NCBI GenBank assembly: GCA_041746735.1
Contig: JBGTGP010000049.1
Location: 1-64,000 of the forward strand
Direction: 5' to 3'
DNA length: 64,000 nucleotides
Source of the DNA: Opimibacter sp041746735
GTDB lineage: Bacteria > Bacteroidota > Bacteroidia > Chitinophagales > Saprospiraceae
Shown: one piece after another, positions 46,997 through 55,600 of the stretch
Layout of the letters: each line of letters begins with the position of its first letter
Numbering within the stretch: position 1 is the first letter of the stretch
Notes under the pieces: model-generated
Told to the model about the DNA's origin: nothing
The model's database searches: none
What the model saw: the letters and a program-made list of their open reading frames with translations, nothing else
Made by a program: the position numbers and the translations under genes

Positions 46997-47914
46997 ATGA
47001 AACAAACCATATACAGTCTGGCTGCCCTTTTGGTCATGCTACTTGCCGGTGCCTGTCGAGATGAAGACCGCATCCGGATACCTGAGCATCTGACAGGTGC
47101 CAACCTGCGTATCATTGTCGACCCGGCACATACTCAGATCAACTATCAGACCGTCGCAACGGATTACTTTGCGTTTGATGCGTATAGTGAAAACCGGGAT
47201 TTGAACTCCGTGGAGTTCTCCGCGACCTACGGGGATCAGACCCACATTTTTGCCACCTTCAGTCAGCAGGATTTTGACGATGGGCATGTTCGTGTGGAAC
47301 TGGATGCAGCTGATTTTGCAGCCATGTTTAACGAACCGGGGTTTACTGACGGAAGTGCGGGGGGCAATTTTGTGATTCGGCCGAAAGTGACCTTGAATGA
47401 TGGACGGGTGTATCCTGCATTCGTTCATTTGTCGGCGACGGATAGCATACGCAATCTGGCCACCTCGATTGTGGGATCTTCGGGTGCGCAGGGGGCATTT
47501 ACTATCCAGGTATTGACGGCGATCACATGTGCTCCGTTGGACATATCAGGTACCTATCTGGTCATCTCTGCCAGTGGCACGTCGACCGATGGATGTTGTC
47601 CGGGTATCATTACCGTATCGGGCGATTTCGTTACGCTGTCGGTCAATCCGGGAAATCCAGCCTTATTTACAGTCTCCGATTTTTCAGGCGGATTGTATCT
47701 GGAGTGGTATGATGTCTATGGCATTACATCTCCCAACCAGTCACCTGGTATATTAAATTACAATTGTCAGGAGGTCAATTTTACCGGCACGACGGAGCCG
47801 TTTGGTACGTCCGTGCAAGGAGGGGGACCGTTTGATCCCGGCACAGGTCTGTTGACCTATACCTGGGTCAACGGATATGGAGATCAGGCTACAGTGGTGT
47901 TGCAAAAGCAATAA
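46997..47914 (+). CDS. Surface lipoprotein of the susCD operon
   Basis: A 305-residue lipoprotein (lipobox AGAC, C20) with acidic residues right after the Cys (CRDED), a pattern consistent with export to the outside of the outer membrane. I see no catalytic domain; the first half reads as an Ig-like sandwich and the second half (CAPLDISGTYLVISASGTSTDGCCPG..) as a small all-beta domain with paired Cys. It occupies the position of SusE/SusF and may bind substrate. It starts 27 nt after susD and is followed by a strong terminator. Confidence 0.8.
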   Translation: MKQTIYSLAALLVMLLAGACRDEDRIRIPEHLTGANLRIIVDPAHTQINYQTVATDYFAFDAYSENRDLNSVEFSATYGDQTHIFATFSQQDFDDGHVRVELDAADFAAMFNEPGFTDGSAGGNFVIRPKVTLNDGRVYPAFVHLSATDSIRNLATSIVGSSGAQGAFTIQVLTAITCAPLDISGTYLVISASGTSTDGCCPGIITVSGDFVTLSVNPGNPALFTVSDFSGGLYLEWYDVYGITSPNQSPGILNYNCQEVNFTGTTEPFGTSVQGGGPFDPGTGLLTYTWVNGYGDQATVVLQKQ

Positions 47915-47937
47915 CGGGAGTGGGAGTAAGCGTGCAG

Positions 47938-47973
47938 ACCGGTGAATGGTAGAAACCATTCACCGGTTCTTTT
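47938..47973 (+). terminator. Rho-independent terminator of the susCD operon
   Basis: A perfect 13-bp stem (47938-47950 with 47955-47967) with a 4-nt loop and a TCTTTT tail, 23 nt past the stop of the third gene. Confidence 0.9.
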
Positions 47974-48238
47974 ATGGGTCTAAATAGCGGGATGGTTTGA
48001 AGCCTCTAACCGAATCCGCTAAAAATCCTTTTCTTTGTTAAACCAGAAATTGGCGTATAGCTGCTCAAACGATGCTTTGGTCTATTCTCCCAAAGTAAGA
48101 GCAGCACTTGACCTGCCTGTTGCGTTTTGCCAAAAGAATTGTGCCGATGCCGGTACAATTTTATTTTGGAATCCCTGACCCGGATTAGTATGATGGAAGA
48201 TCTCTGCGGAGTAAAAACAGATCAACCCTCATACGTTT
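47974..48238. other. Gene-free stretch before the transposase-like gene
   Basis: About 265 bp with no recognisable gene and no inverted repeat matching the right flank of the transposase-like gene (48845-48909). It presumably holds that gene's promoter; an AT-rich TTTTATTTTGG lies near 48158-48168. Confidence 0.4.
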
Positions 48239-48844
48239 ATGAAAAACAAGCCACTGAGTGCTTACAAACGAAAAAAACTCATCGAATCCTTTTGCGATGA
48301 GTTGACCGCCACCCAGGCCGCACACCGGCTCAATCTGGATCGCAATACGGTCAACAAGTACTTCAAGCGTATCCGGGAATGTATCGCCGGCTACAGGGAA
48401 TATCAGAAGATGAATCTGATGGTCCATGTTATGAGTCGCCCTGAACCTCGTGTGCATAGTGTCTCCAAACGGATCGTCTCGACACAGGCGGACGAACAGG
48501 GTCTGCCAGTCCGGATCATGTGCATCGACGGCCAACTCCTCACCGAGGTCGAGCAAGGGGCAAATGGACAAGGCTCAAAATACATGATGCAGATGTCCAC
48601 CTATTTCAATGGTGCAGCGTCAGTCAACGGAGGGAATGGTATTCCTGAAGTAGATTGCGGCGATCTGGATCGTTTGGCGGAGGATTTTTATGAATTCACT
48701 TCACGCCGGCTAAAGAAATTTTTTGGCATCAAGAGCCACTATGCCTACCTCTATATTAAAGAGGCTGAGTTTGTCTTCAATGTGAAAGAATATGCGCAAC
48801 GGGAAAAACTGCTCTATCGAATGGCCGATCAGATCTTTTTGTAA
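48239..48844 (+). CDS. IS1595/IS1016-like transposase derivative, core-deleted
   Basis: A 201-residue protein. Residues 1-50 (KRKKLIESFCDELTATQAAHRLNLDRNTVNKYFKRIRE) are an HTH like the N-terminus of IS1595-group transposases. Residues about 145-180 (LAEDFYEFTSRRLKKFFGIKSHYAYLYIKEAEFVFN) resemble their C-terminal IESFWSYAKRRLxKFNG...FYLHLKECEFRFN block, with the last acidic residue kept. The stretch between is too short for a full DDE core and I find no first or second catalytic Asp in context. No terminal inverted repeats are seen. It may be a domesticated DNA-binding protein or a decayed element. Confidence 0.65.
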   Translation: MKNKPLSAYKRKKLIESFCDELTATQAAHRLNLDRNTVNKYFKRIRECIAGYREYQKMNLMVHVMSRPEPRVHSVSKRIVSTQADEQGLPVRIMCIDGQLLTEVEQGANGQGSKYMMQMSTYFNGAASVNGGNGIPEVDCGDLDRLAEDFYEFTSRRLKKFFGIKSHYAYLYIKEAEFVFNVKEYAQREKLLYRMADQIFL

Positions 48845-48909
48845 ACCGATCACAAGGTCAAAAGAAATATTGGGGCCAATAGCATAAACGAAGGCAGGTC
48901 CCCCGTTTA

Positions 48910-51792
48910 TCACTCCCGAATTTCAACATTGGCCTGAATCTCCAGTCGTGCTGTATTCTTCAGTGTCATAGCTTTGGGCATACCATTCTCATGGTTCTGT
49001 GCCAATACCACATTCCGGAGGAACAGTGATCCTTCCACCAAAATGGCGCCCCCCATGGCGATACTGGCTCCTTGTATCATCGACAGGCTCTGGATATGCA
49101 ATTCGATGCCCGGTAATACATGGAAAATCCTGGAGGTATGATTTCCGGACAAGGCTAGATTGGAAGCACCCAAACCTTCCAGACAAAGATGGCGGGATAC
49201 CACAATTTCACCGGAGGTCAGTACGAGAGTTTGGGCCATAAGAGATGGATGAAAATAAATCGTGTCCCCTGCCTGAGCGCAACTTATGACCTCCCGAAGT
49301 GAGCCAGGGCCTCCGTCGCCCGATACCATGACCATGAGTGTACAACCAGAAGTTGAAAACTCATCTGCTCCGATATCCGGTGCTGTACCGGAACCGCTAT
49401 AGCCGGAACTGCCTTGCCGGATATCGCCTTCGTGGTCTACATTCACAGTGGAAATATGAATGCCACCGGACTCTAATGGCGATGAAGATGTCGTGTTGAT
49501 TTTCAGGCTGACCAGTGCTGTATCTCCCGTGGGATTGATATAGGTTGGGATGACTGCCACAGAATTTTGATCTTGTCCTGTGGCTGAAATCCAGGTATTG
49601 AGATCAGGACGTTCGAGGCCGTCATACCATCCAAGTACGCTGCCGGATGATCCACTGGATCGGAGATTGTTGTTGTTGCTGGTGAGTCCTTGTGGGTTTA
49701 CGCCCATGCCCCCGACCTGGATGGCATAGTGCCGGCCAGTCCCGCTGCCGTTGGAACGGGCATTATGAAAAATATTATTTCGGAAATTCCGGGTGTTGGT
49801 CGTACCGTCGCTGCGAAAGGCCCAGGTATTGGCGGAGCCGGTCACAGCTTCACCGCCGATATAGACCGTATTGTAGTAGTAGGCATTGCCGGTGGAAACG
49901 GTATTGCTGTCATAGATCCCATAGAGGGTCAAGCCTTGTGTGATATCGGAGCCGGAAGGATGGATTCCGAGGCGAATCATATTGTTGAAAATGGCGGAAG
50001 TGCCGGATGTGATATTGATCCCGCGCAAGTTGGCTGAGCTGTTTGTGGAAAGGGTGACGAGCGAGTGGATGACATTACTATATATCTGATGGACGCCGGT
50101 GATGGTGCCATCATATTGGATGCCATAGACATGCACAGCATTACCGGGGTGGGTATTGGTGAGGGTGTGAATCGTATTATAGGCTATGGTATTGCCGGTG
50201 GTGGAAGAGGTATTGATCACCATCAAACCGATGACAGAAGCTTGCTGACCCGTTGAGGTCGTTCCGGCGATCATGATGAGGTTAGTCACATCATTTGACT
50301 CGACAGAGGCAATGCCATTTTGGGCTACTATGCCAAATACATTACTATTATTGGAAACTGCATTATTGCTCAAAGGAGAGAAACTTGAACCCACTTTGTT
50401 ATTCGTGATCTGGATCGTGTTTGCCGAATTCGTGATAGTTCGGATCCCGAATAGGTCTACAATCCCGGTGGATGAATTCTCTACATCTATACCCCCGATC
50501 CTGTTATTGGCCACTGTGACGGACTGGCTGACATTATAGTAGATGCCGTGTATGTCTGTTGTGACAGCACCTGTATAGGTGCTGTTGAATACAATGCTGG
50601 CAGACTGTTGGAGACTGCCAATGAGGTTGCCGGTAATGTTGCCGATATCGGCCCGACCGTTGATAATATGAATACCTGTAAAAGAGGAGGCTGTGTTGTT
50701 TCCATTCAAATTACCGGTCAGAGAAATATTGGAAATCACATTTCCTTGTATGCTGGTGGGTGTTACCGTGCCATGCGCGGAGAGATAGATGGGATAGAAT
50801 TTACACCCGGTTGAATTTCCGGTTATGGAATAGGTGCCAGTGCCGGACGCATTTGAAAAGCCGATGGTATTTCCACTGATCAGGCAATTGTTGATATTGG
50901 TATTGGCCAGTTGTATTCCGGCATGAATGGTACCGGTGGTTTGGGTCCGGGGTGCGGTTTGAAAGAACCGATTATCACTGATGGTCCATTCGGAATTTCC
51001 TCCTGAGAGGTAGACACCTGCACTGGTCATGGAGGCACCAAAATAATCGAAGATGGAATTGCCGGTGATTGTCACATCGCTATTGTAGAGGCTGGTGTTC
51101 GTCGATGTGCCCAGGCTATAGATGCATTTGGTGGGCAGGTTGGTTCCGGCGGGTCCGATATCACAAAATGAAATGGTGTTGAAATCATTACCGGTGGAAA
51201 CCGCATCTGAAAAATAGATGACGCCGCCATTTGATCCCACGGTCATGGAGGCTGAACCCTGAATGCTGCAACGGGTAATGGTATTGTACGTGGCGTCAGA
51301 TCTGAAACGTATGGTGCAGGTACCACCTGTGGCGGAAGCCGTGGTATTGGACAAGGTCAGGGCATTACCTCCTGAATTCAAACCATCGATCGTGACATAA
51401 TCAGCCCCAAAAAATTCCACCAAAGGGTTCCCCGGAGCTATGGCGCCACTGACGGACACCGCTGCACCGCCGGATGGGCGGATGAGTATACTGGTGTATA
51501 ACGCTGAGCCTGTACCGCTGGCCACCAAAACACAAGGTTCTGTTTCTGTTGTGCTACTGGTGATATCCACCGTGAGGTCGCCAGTATGTGTGCCGATGTT
51601 GATAGCATCAAAGGCAGCTTTGAGTGTCGGATACGAACCAGCACCGGGATTGACGAGGATGTTTTGGCATTGAACGGGGACCCCATGTCCAGCAAGGATG
51701 ATCCCGCAAAGGAGGGTCACCCATTTGGTCTTACTGCAAACGGATACTACCCTGTGTATCGCAAAATGGATCGGTAAAAAATACGTGTTCAT
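48910..51792 (-). CDS. Right-handed beta-helix surface protein, shorter paralogue
   Basis: About 960 residues: signal peptide (to GVPVQCQN), an N-terminal module with AGSYPTLKAAFDAINIGTHTGDLTVDI, a long beta-helix with many NxIxGN-type rungs, a DUF-like break (HEGDIRQGSSGYSGSGTAPDIGADEF), then a CSLREA-like module (SGDGGPGSLREVISCAQAGDTIYFHPSLMAQTLVLTSGEIVV) to the end. No standard type A T9SS tail is visible. It is paralogous over its full length to the next gene. I start at 51792, just before the signal peptide; the frame is open to 51846. Confidence 0.85.
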   Translation of the reverse strand: MNTYFLPIHFAIHRVVSVCSKTKWVTLLCGIILAGHGVPVQCQNILVNPGAGSYPTLKAAFDAINIGTHTGDLTVDITSSTTETEPCVLVASGTGSALYTSILIRPSGGAAVSVSGAIAPGNPLVEFFGADYVTIDGLNSGGNALTLSNTTASATGGTCTIRFRSDATYNTITRCSIQGSASMTVGSNGGVIYFSDAVSTGNDFNTISFCDIGPAGTNLPTKCIYSLGTSTNTSLYNSDVTITGNSIFDYFGASMTSAGVYLSGGNSEWTISDNRFFQTAPRTQTTGTIHAGIQLANTNINNCLISGNTIGFSNASGTGTYSITGNSTGCKFYPIYLSAHGTVTPTSIQGNVISNISLTGNLNGNNTASSFTGIHIINGRADIGNITGNLIGSLQQSASIVFNSTYTGAVTTDIHGIYYNVSQSVTVANNRIGGIDVENSSTGIVDLFGIRTITNSANTIQITNNKVGSSFSPLSNNAVSNNSNVFGIVAQNGIASVESNDVTNLIMIAGTTSTGQQASVIGLMVINTSSTTGNTIAYNTIHTLTNTHPGNAVHVYGIQYDGTITGVHQIYSNVIHSLVTLSTNSSANLRGINITSGTSAIFNNMIRLGIHPSGSDITQGLTLYGIYDSNTVSTGNAYYYNTVYIGGEAVTGSANTWAFRSDGTTNTRNFRNNIFHNARSNGSGTGRHYAIQVGGMGVNPQGLTSNNNNLRSSGSSGSVLGWYDGLERPDLNTWISATGQDQNSVAVIPTYINPTGDTALVSLKINTTSSSPLESGGIHISTVNVDHEGDIRQGSSGYSGSGTAPDIGADEFSTSGCTLMVMVSGDGGPGSLREVISCAQAGDTIYFHPSLMAQTLVLTSGEIVVSRHLCLEGLGASNLALSGNHTSRIFHVLPGIELHIQSLSMIQGASIAMGGAILVEGSLFLRNVVLAQNHENGMPKAMTLKNTARLEIQANVEIRE

Positions 51793-52611
51793 GATATAGT
51801 CATACGTACTTATTTTAAAACAGGATTCAATACGCTCTCGGATCAAATCCGCACCTATCGTTTTCTTCGGGCCTGCTATAGAGATGACCTGGGGTCAGTC
51901 AGGTATCATCCATGTGCAGCCTGATTGTGCCCTCCGTTTCACGCCCGGAGAGAACATCTACATCTACTACTTCTTAGGTTGAAAATGCATCACCCAACGT
52001 CTGACTCTTCCTGCCGGAAGACTTCTGTAAGTAGTCAGGGGTGTTATGCCTGTAACATGAGAAATGGATAGTGGATACTTGGAATGACGCCACTATCATA
52101 TTCCTTATATATCCGGGGAAAGATAGGGTAAATATCTTATTTACGAAAATAGATATCCCTGCATTTCCGGCACTTTCGGGACGCAGGAGGGTGATTTGGC
52201 CGTGAAATCAATAAAACAGGACACCTGAAGTTTTATTCTGATTATTCTTCCAAAGTGTCTCATCCAGGGAAGTAACACCGGCACTCATATCGTGATCCCC
52301 CCGTTTATATCCGACCTGGCTTTGTTCAAGTTTCCATCGGTTTTCGTTGGAGTTGATGGCAGCGATGGAAATGTTCTGTTCTCCATTGGTGGTAAACATG
52401 CCCCAGACGGATGGTATTTTGAGAAACGCAGGCGCTGCACTGAGCGGGAGTCCGAGGGGGTGCGAAAGGCAGTCGAAGTGGGTCGGGGGCAAAAAGAGCA
52501 GGGTCCTTATCCACACCCATGCTCTCAATGACTCACAATCAGATTCCGGATTGGAGGCCAGAGGGTAAATGATGGATGCATCACCAGTTGTCAGATACGA
52601 CTGACGGTGCT
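51793..52611. other. Gene-free stretch with possible gene remnants
   Basis: About 800 bp between the two beta-helix genes. A minus frame at 52208-52528 has a protein-like C-terminal part (NISIAAINSNENRWKLEQSQ) but a low-quality N-terminal half. A plus frame ending at 51980 reads IIHVQPDCALRFTPGENIYIYYFLG and then stops. Neither has an assignable family; they may be remnants of genes lost between the paralogues. Confidence 0.4.
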
Positions 52612-55600
52612 TTACTCTCGAAACTCCACGCTTTCGTTGATATCAACCGTAGCACTGCCAGTAACTGTCATTGCTATTGGCGTGGTCATATTTTCAAAAT
52701 TGTTTTGCATTAATACATTCCTGAGCGTAAGGTTACCGGCTAAGAGCATTGCCCCGCCCTGCACGGAAGCATTGCCATTTTTTAAGGACATGCTCTTTAT
52801 TTGAAAATCTATGTCTGAAATAATATTGAATATTCTTGAATTGAGATCCCCGGATAAAGTCAGACTCGCCATTCCCGGCCCAGCAAGGATGAGGTTTTTG
52901 TTGATTACTATTTCTCCCGATGTCAGGGTGATGGTCTGATTCATGAGGGAAGGTGAAAAATGGATCGTAGAGCCGGCCGGTGCGCAATTAATGACATCCC
53001 GAAGGGACCCTGTGCCTGAATCATTCGGACTGAGTACCATGGTAGAACAATCTGATAAAAATTCATCCGCACCAATATCGGGAGTGAAAAGACTTCGTCC
53101 ATCTCCATCTATATCAGTCAATATCCCTCCAGCTGGTGTTCCATAATTGTCAAGGCTTCCATTGGCAGGCGTTAAATGAAGATCTGAATTCGAAACAAAT
53201 AAAGGAGCCACGTTTATGGAATTTATATCTCCTCCTGAACCCGGGGGTGTGGCATTTTGTGCAGCTTGCCATTCCACAAAGGTCCGATTATTTGACATGG
53301 CAGAGCCAAGCCATTGGGCAAGTTGCGTTGGGTCAGAACTATACAGACAATTGTAATTCGATGCGTTTGAAGGCCATCCGATTGTAGATGTGTTTGTATT
53401 GGCAATCGCGACATGAAAACCAGTACCTCCAGTCCGTGTATTGGTGAAAATATTATTAAGTATGGTCACCGTTGAAAGGCTACTTCTTCTGAATGCATAG
53501 CTACTGTTAGCCCCTGTACTATCTGTTCCGCTGATCGAAATTGTATTGAAATAATATTTATTTGTTCCCTGCATTAAATCCTGGATACCATGAATCCGGG
53601 TTTCATTACTGACATTTGCACCGAGTGCAATCATATTGTTAGAATAAGTCGCACTGCCAAAAGCAATGTGAATTCCCCAGATTCTTGGTGAATTAATCCA
53701 AACACCGGTTCCAGCTGCGGTAATGTTATAAATATGGTTTTTTGTTATTGTGGTCGGGGTTCCAGTGGAAGAAACTCCAGCAATGTAAATCCCTGCAACG
53801 GTGTAAGCTGAAGTCCCTGTGTGTGAATGAGCGATATCATATATCTGATTGCCTTCCACCGTAGCCCCAGGGACAGTTGTTGCAAGCCAAATACCCCCAG
53901 GGAAAGTAGAAAATGCAGTACTGGTAGAGAATGTAATTAAATTTCTGACAACATTGTTTCTGATAATGATGGTTCCAGCTAAACCTCTAATCCCAAATAA
54001 ACGAGTGGTTGTGGGATTGTAATTGGCAATATTGCCTATTATATTATTTTCAATCGTTACCATTCCACTCCCGCTATTTTCTATTAAATCGGTATTATGG
54101 CTTGTGCGAATTGTATCAGAGGCGATGCTTCCTCCTCCTATTACATTCCCAGCTACAGTACCTATGTTAACATTTCCAGATGTGACATAAATGCCCCGGA
54201 AGGTTTGATTTGAACCTCCGCTTATATTCAGATTCGAAATGGAATTACCCTGAACAGTCGTTGAAGCAGCGACTCCAACAGATAATGATATGCCGGTAAA
54301 AGTTCCGGTAGTCATTATTGGACTACCACTTCGATCGGGTGCAGATCCGCCTATGCTGTTATTCCATATAGAATGTCCACTTCCTCCCGAGATTATAATG
54401 GCTGTTAGTGAACTGGTCCTGTTAGCTGTCTGATAAAAATTTGAAGGGTTTACGGTCCAGCCATCTCCGGCTCCCGTGGAAGCGACAAATAAACCTGCGT
54501 TTGTGAAATTAAAAACATTGCAATTCTGTATCCCATTATTTGCATTTAATGCACCGGAGCTTCCGTTTGAATAAATTGCATTTGCCGGAACTCCAGTCAC
54601 ATCAGAACGATCTCGAATGTCGCAATTCATTATGGTGTTATGACTATTGCCGGTGATACCACTTGAAGTACTAAATAAAACTGTTCCACTGGATAAAGAT
54701 GTATTCTGACTTTCCAGGATCATATTCTGAATCATATTAAAGGTTGAGCCGTTAATGAATCGTAAAGCTGAGCCGGTGCCTGTATTACGTATCAACATAT
54801 CCTTTGAATTTGTTCCGTTATTGGAACCATCTAAAATTACACGATCCGCGCCATTGAATATCATAACAGCAGTTGAAGAGCTGGAGCTTACAATTGCTGA
54901 AACGGATGGTGCAGGCTTAATGGTTATTGAATAATCGCTTCCTCCACATTCCAGCCATTGGTTGAAAGAAATGGCACCTGATTCCACCAGGTTTTCAAGA
55001 ATATGGAAGGTCACATGATTATTTAACCCCACTAAATTCACATCATTTGCTGCTGCTGTTAAGGATGAATAATCTCCTCCGGTACCAATCGTATAAATCC
55101 CATTGAGTGAACTATTAATAGTCCGATTGCCCGCTGGTGCCTGCGTGGTGGGGATTTGCTCAGTTTCAACTGTTATGGCAGTGCATTCTGCATCTATGAC
55201 ATTGGCGTTGGTCGCCAGGCAAAGTATATCATACGTAAGCCAAAAATAATTGACACCATCGCATAAATTTTGGGAAGAGCCTGTAATGGTAAATGAGCCA
55301 TTTGGCGCGGGGATAACAGAACCGAACTGAGAGGTCGGGTTAAAAACGGGAGACGAAACCGTATAAAATAATTTGGCATTGGCTATATCATCCAAGGAAG
55401 ATGTACCATTGGTATTGAATGTAAAACTGGTAGCCGCCAATGGAATTAACGGTCCGGATGTTACTATTTGAATGCCGAGAACTTCCTGGTTGATTGTATT
55501 TGTCAATACATCTGTTGTATTGTTTTGGGTTGTCGTAGATGAAATATACATCATAGCAGAAGGTATCACTCCTTCAAATTCATCCGCGCCAACGTCCGGA

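Noticed and set aside
47974..48909. Intact insertion sequence around the transposase-like gene
   Set aside because: No matching terminal inverted repeats or target duplication could be found on reading both flanks, and the catalytic core is incomplete.
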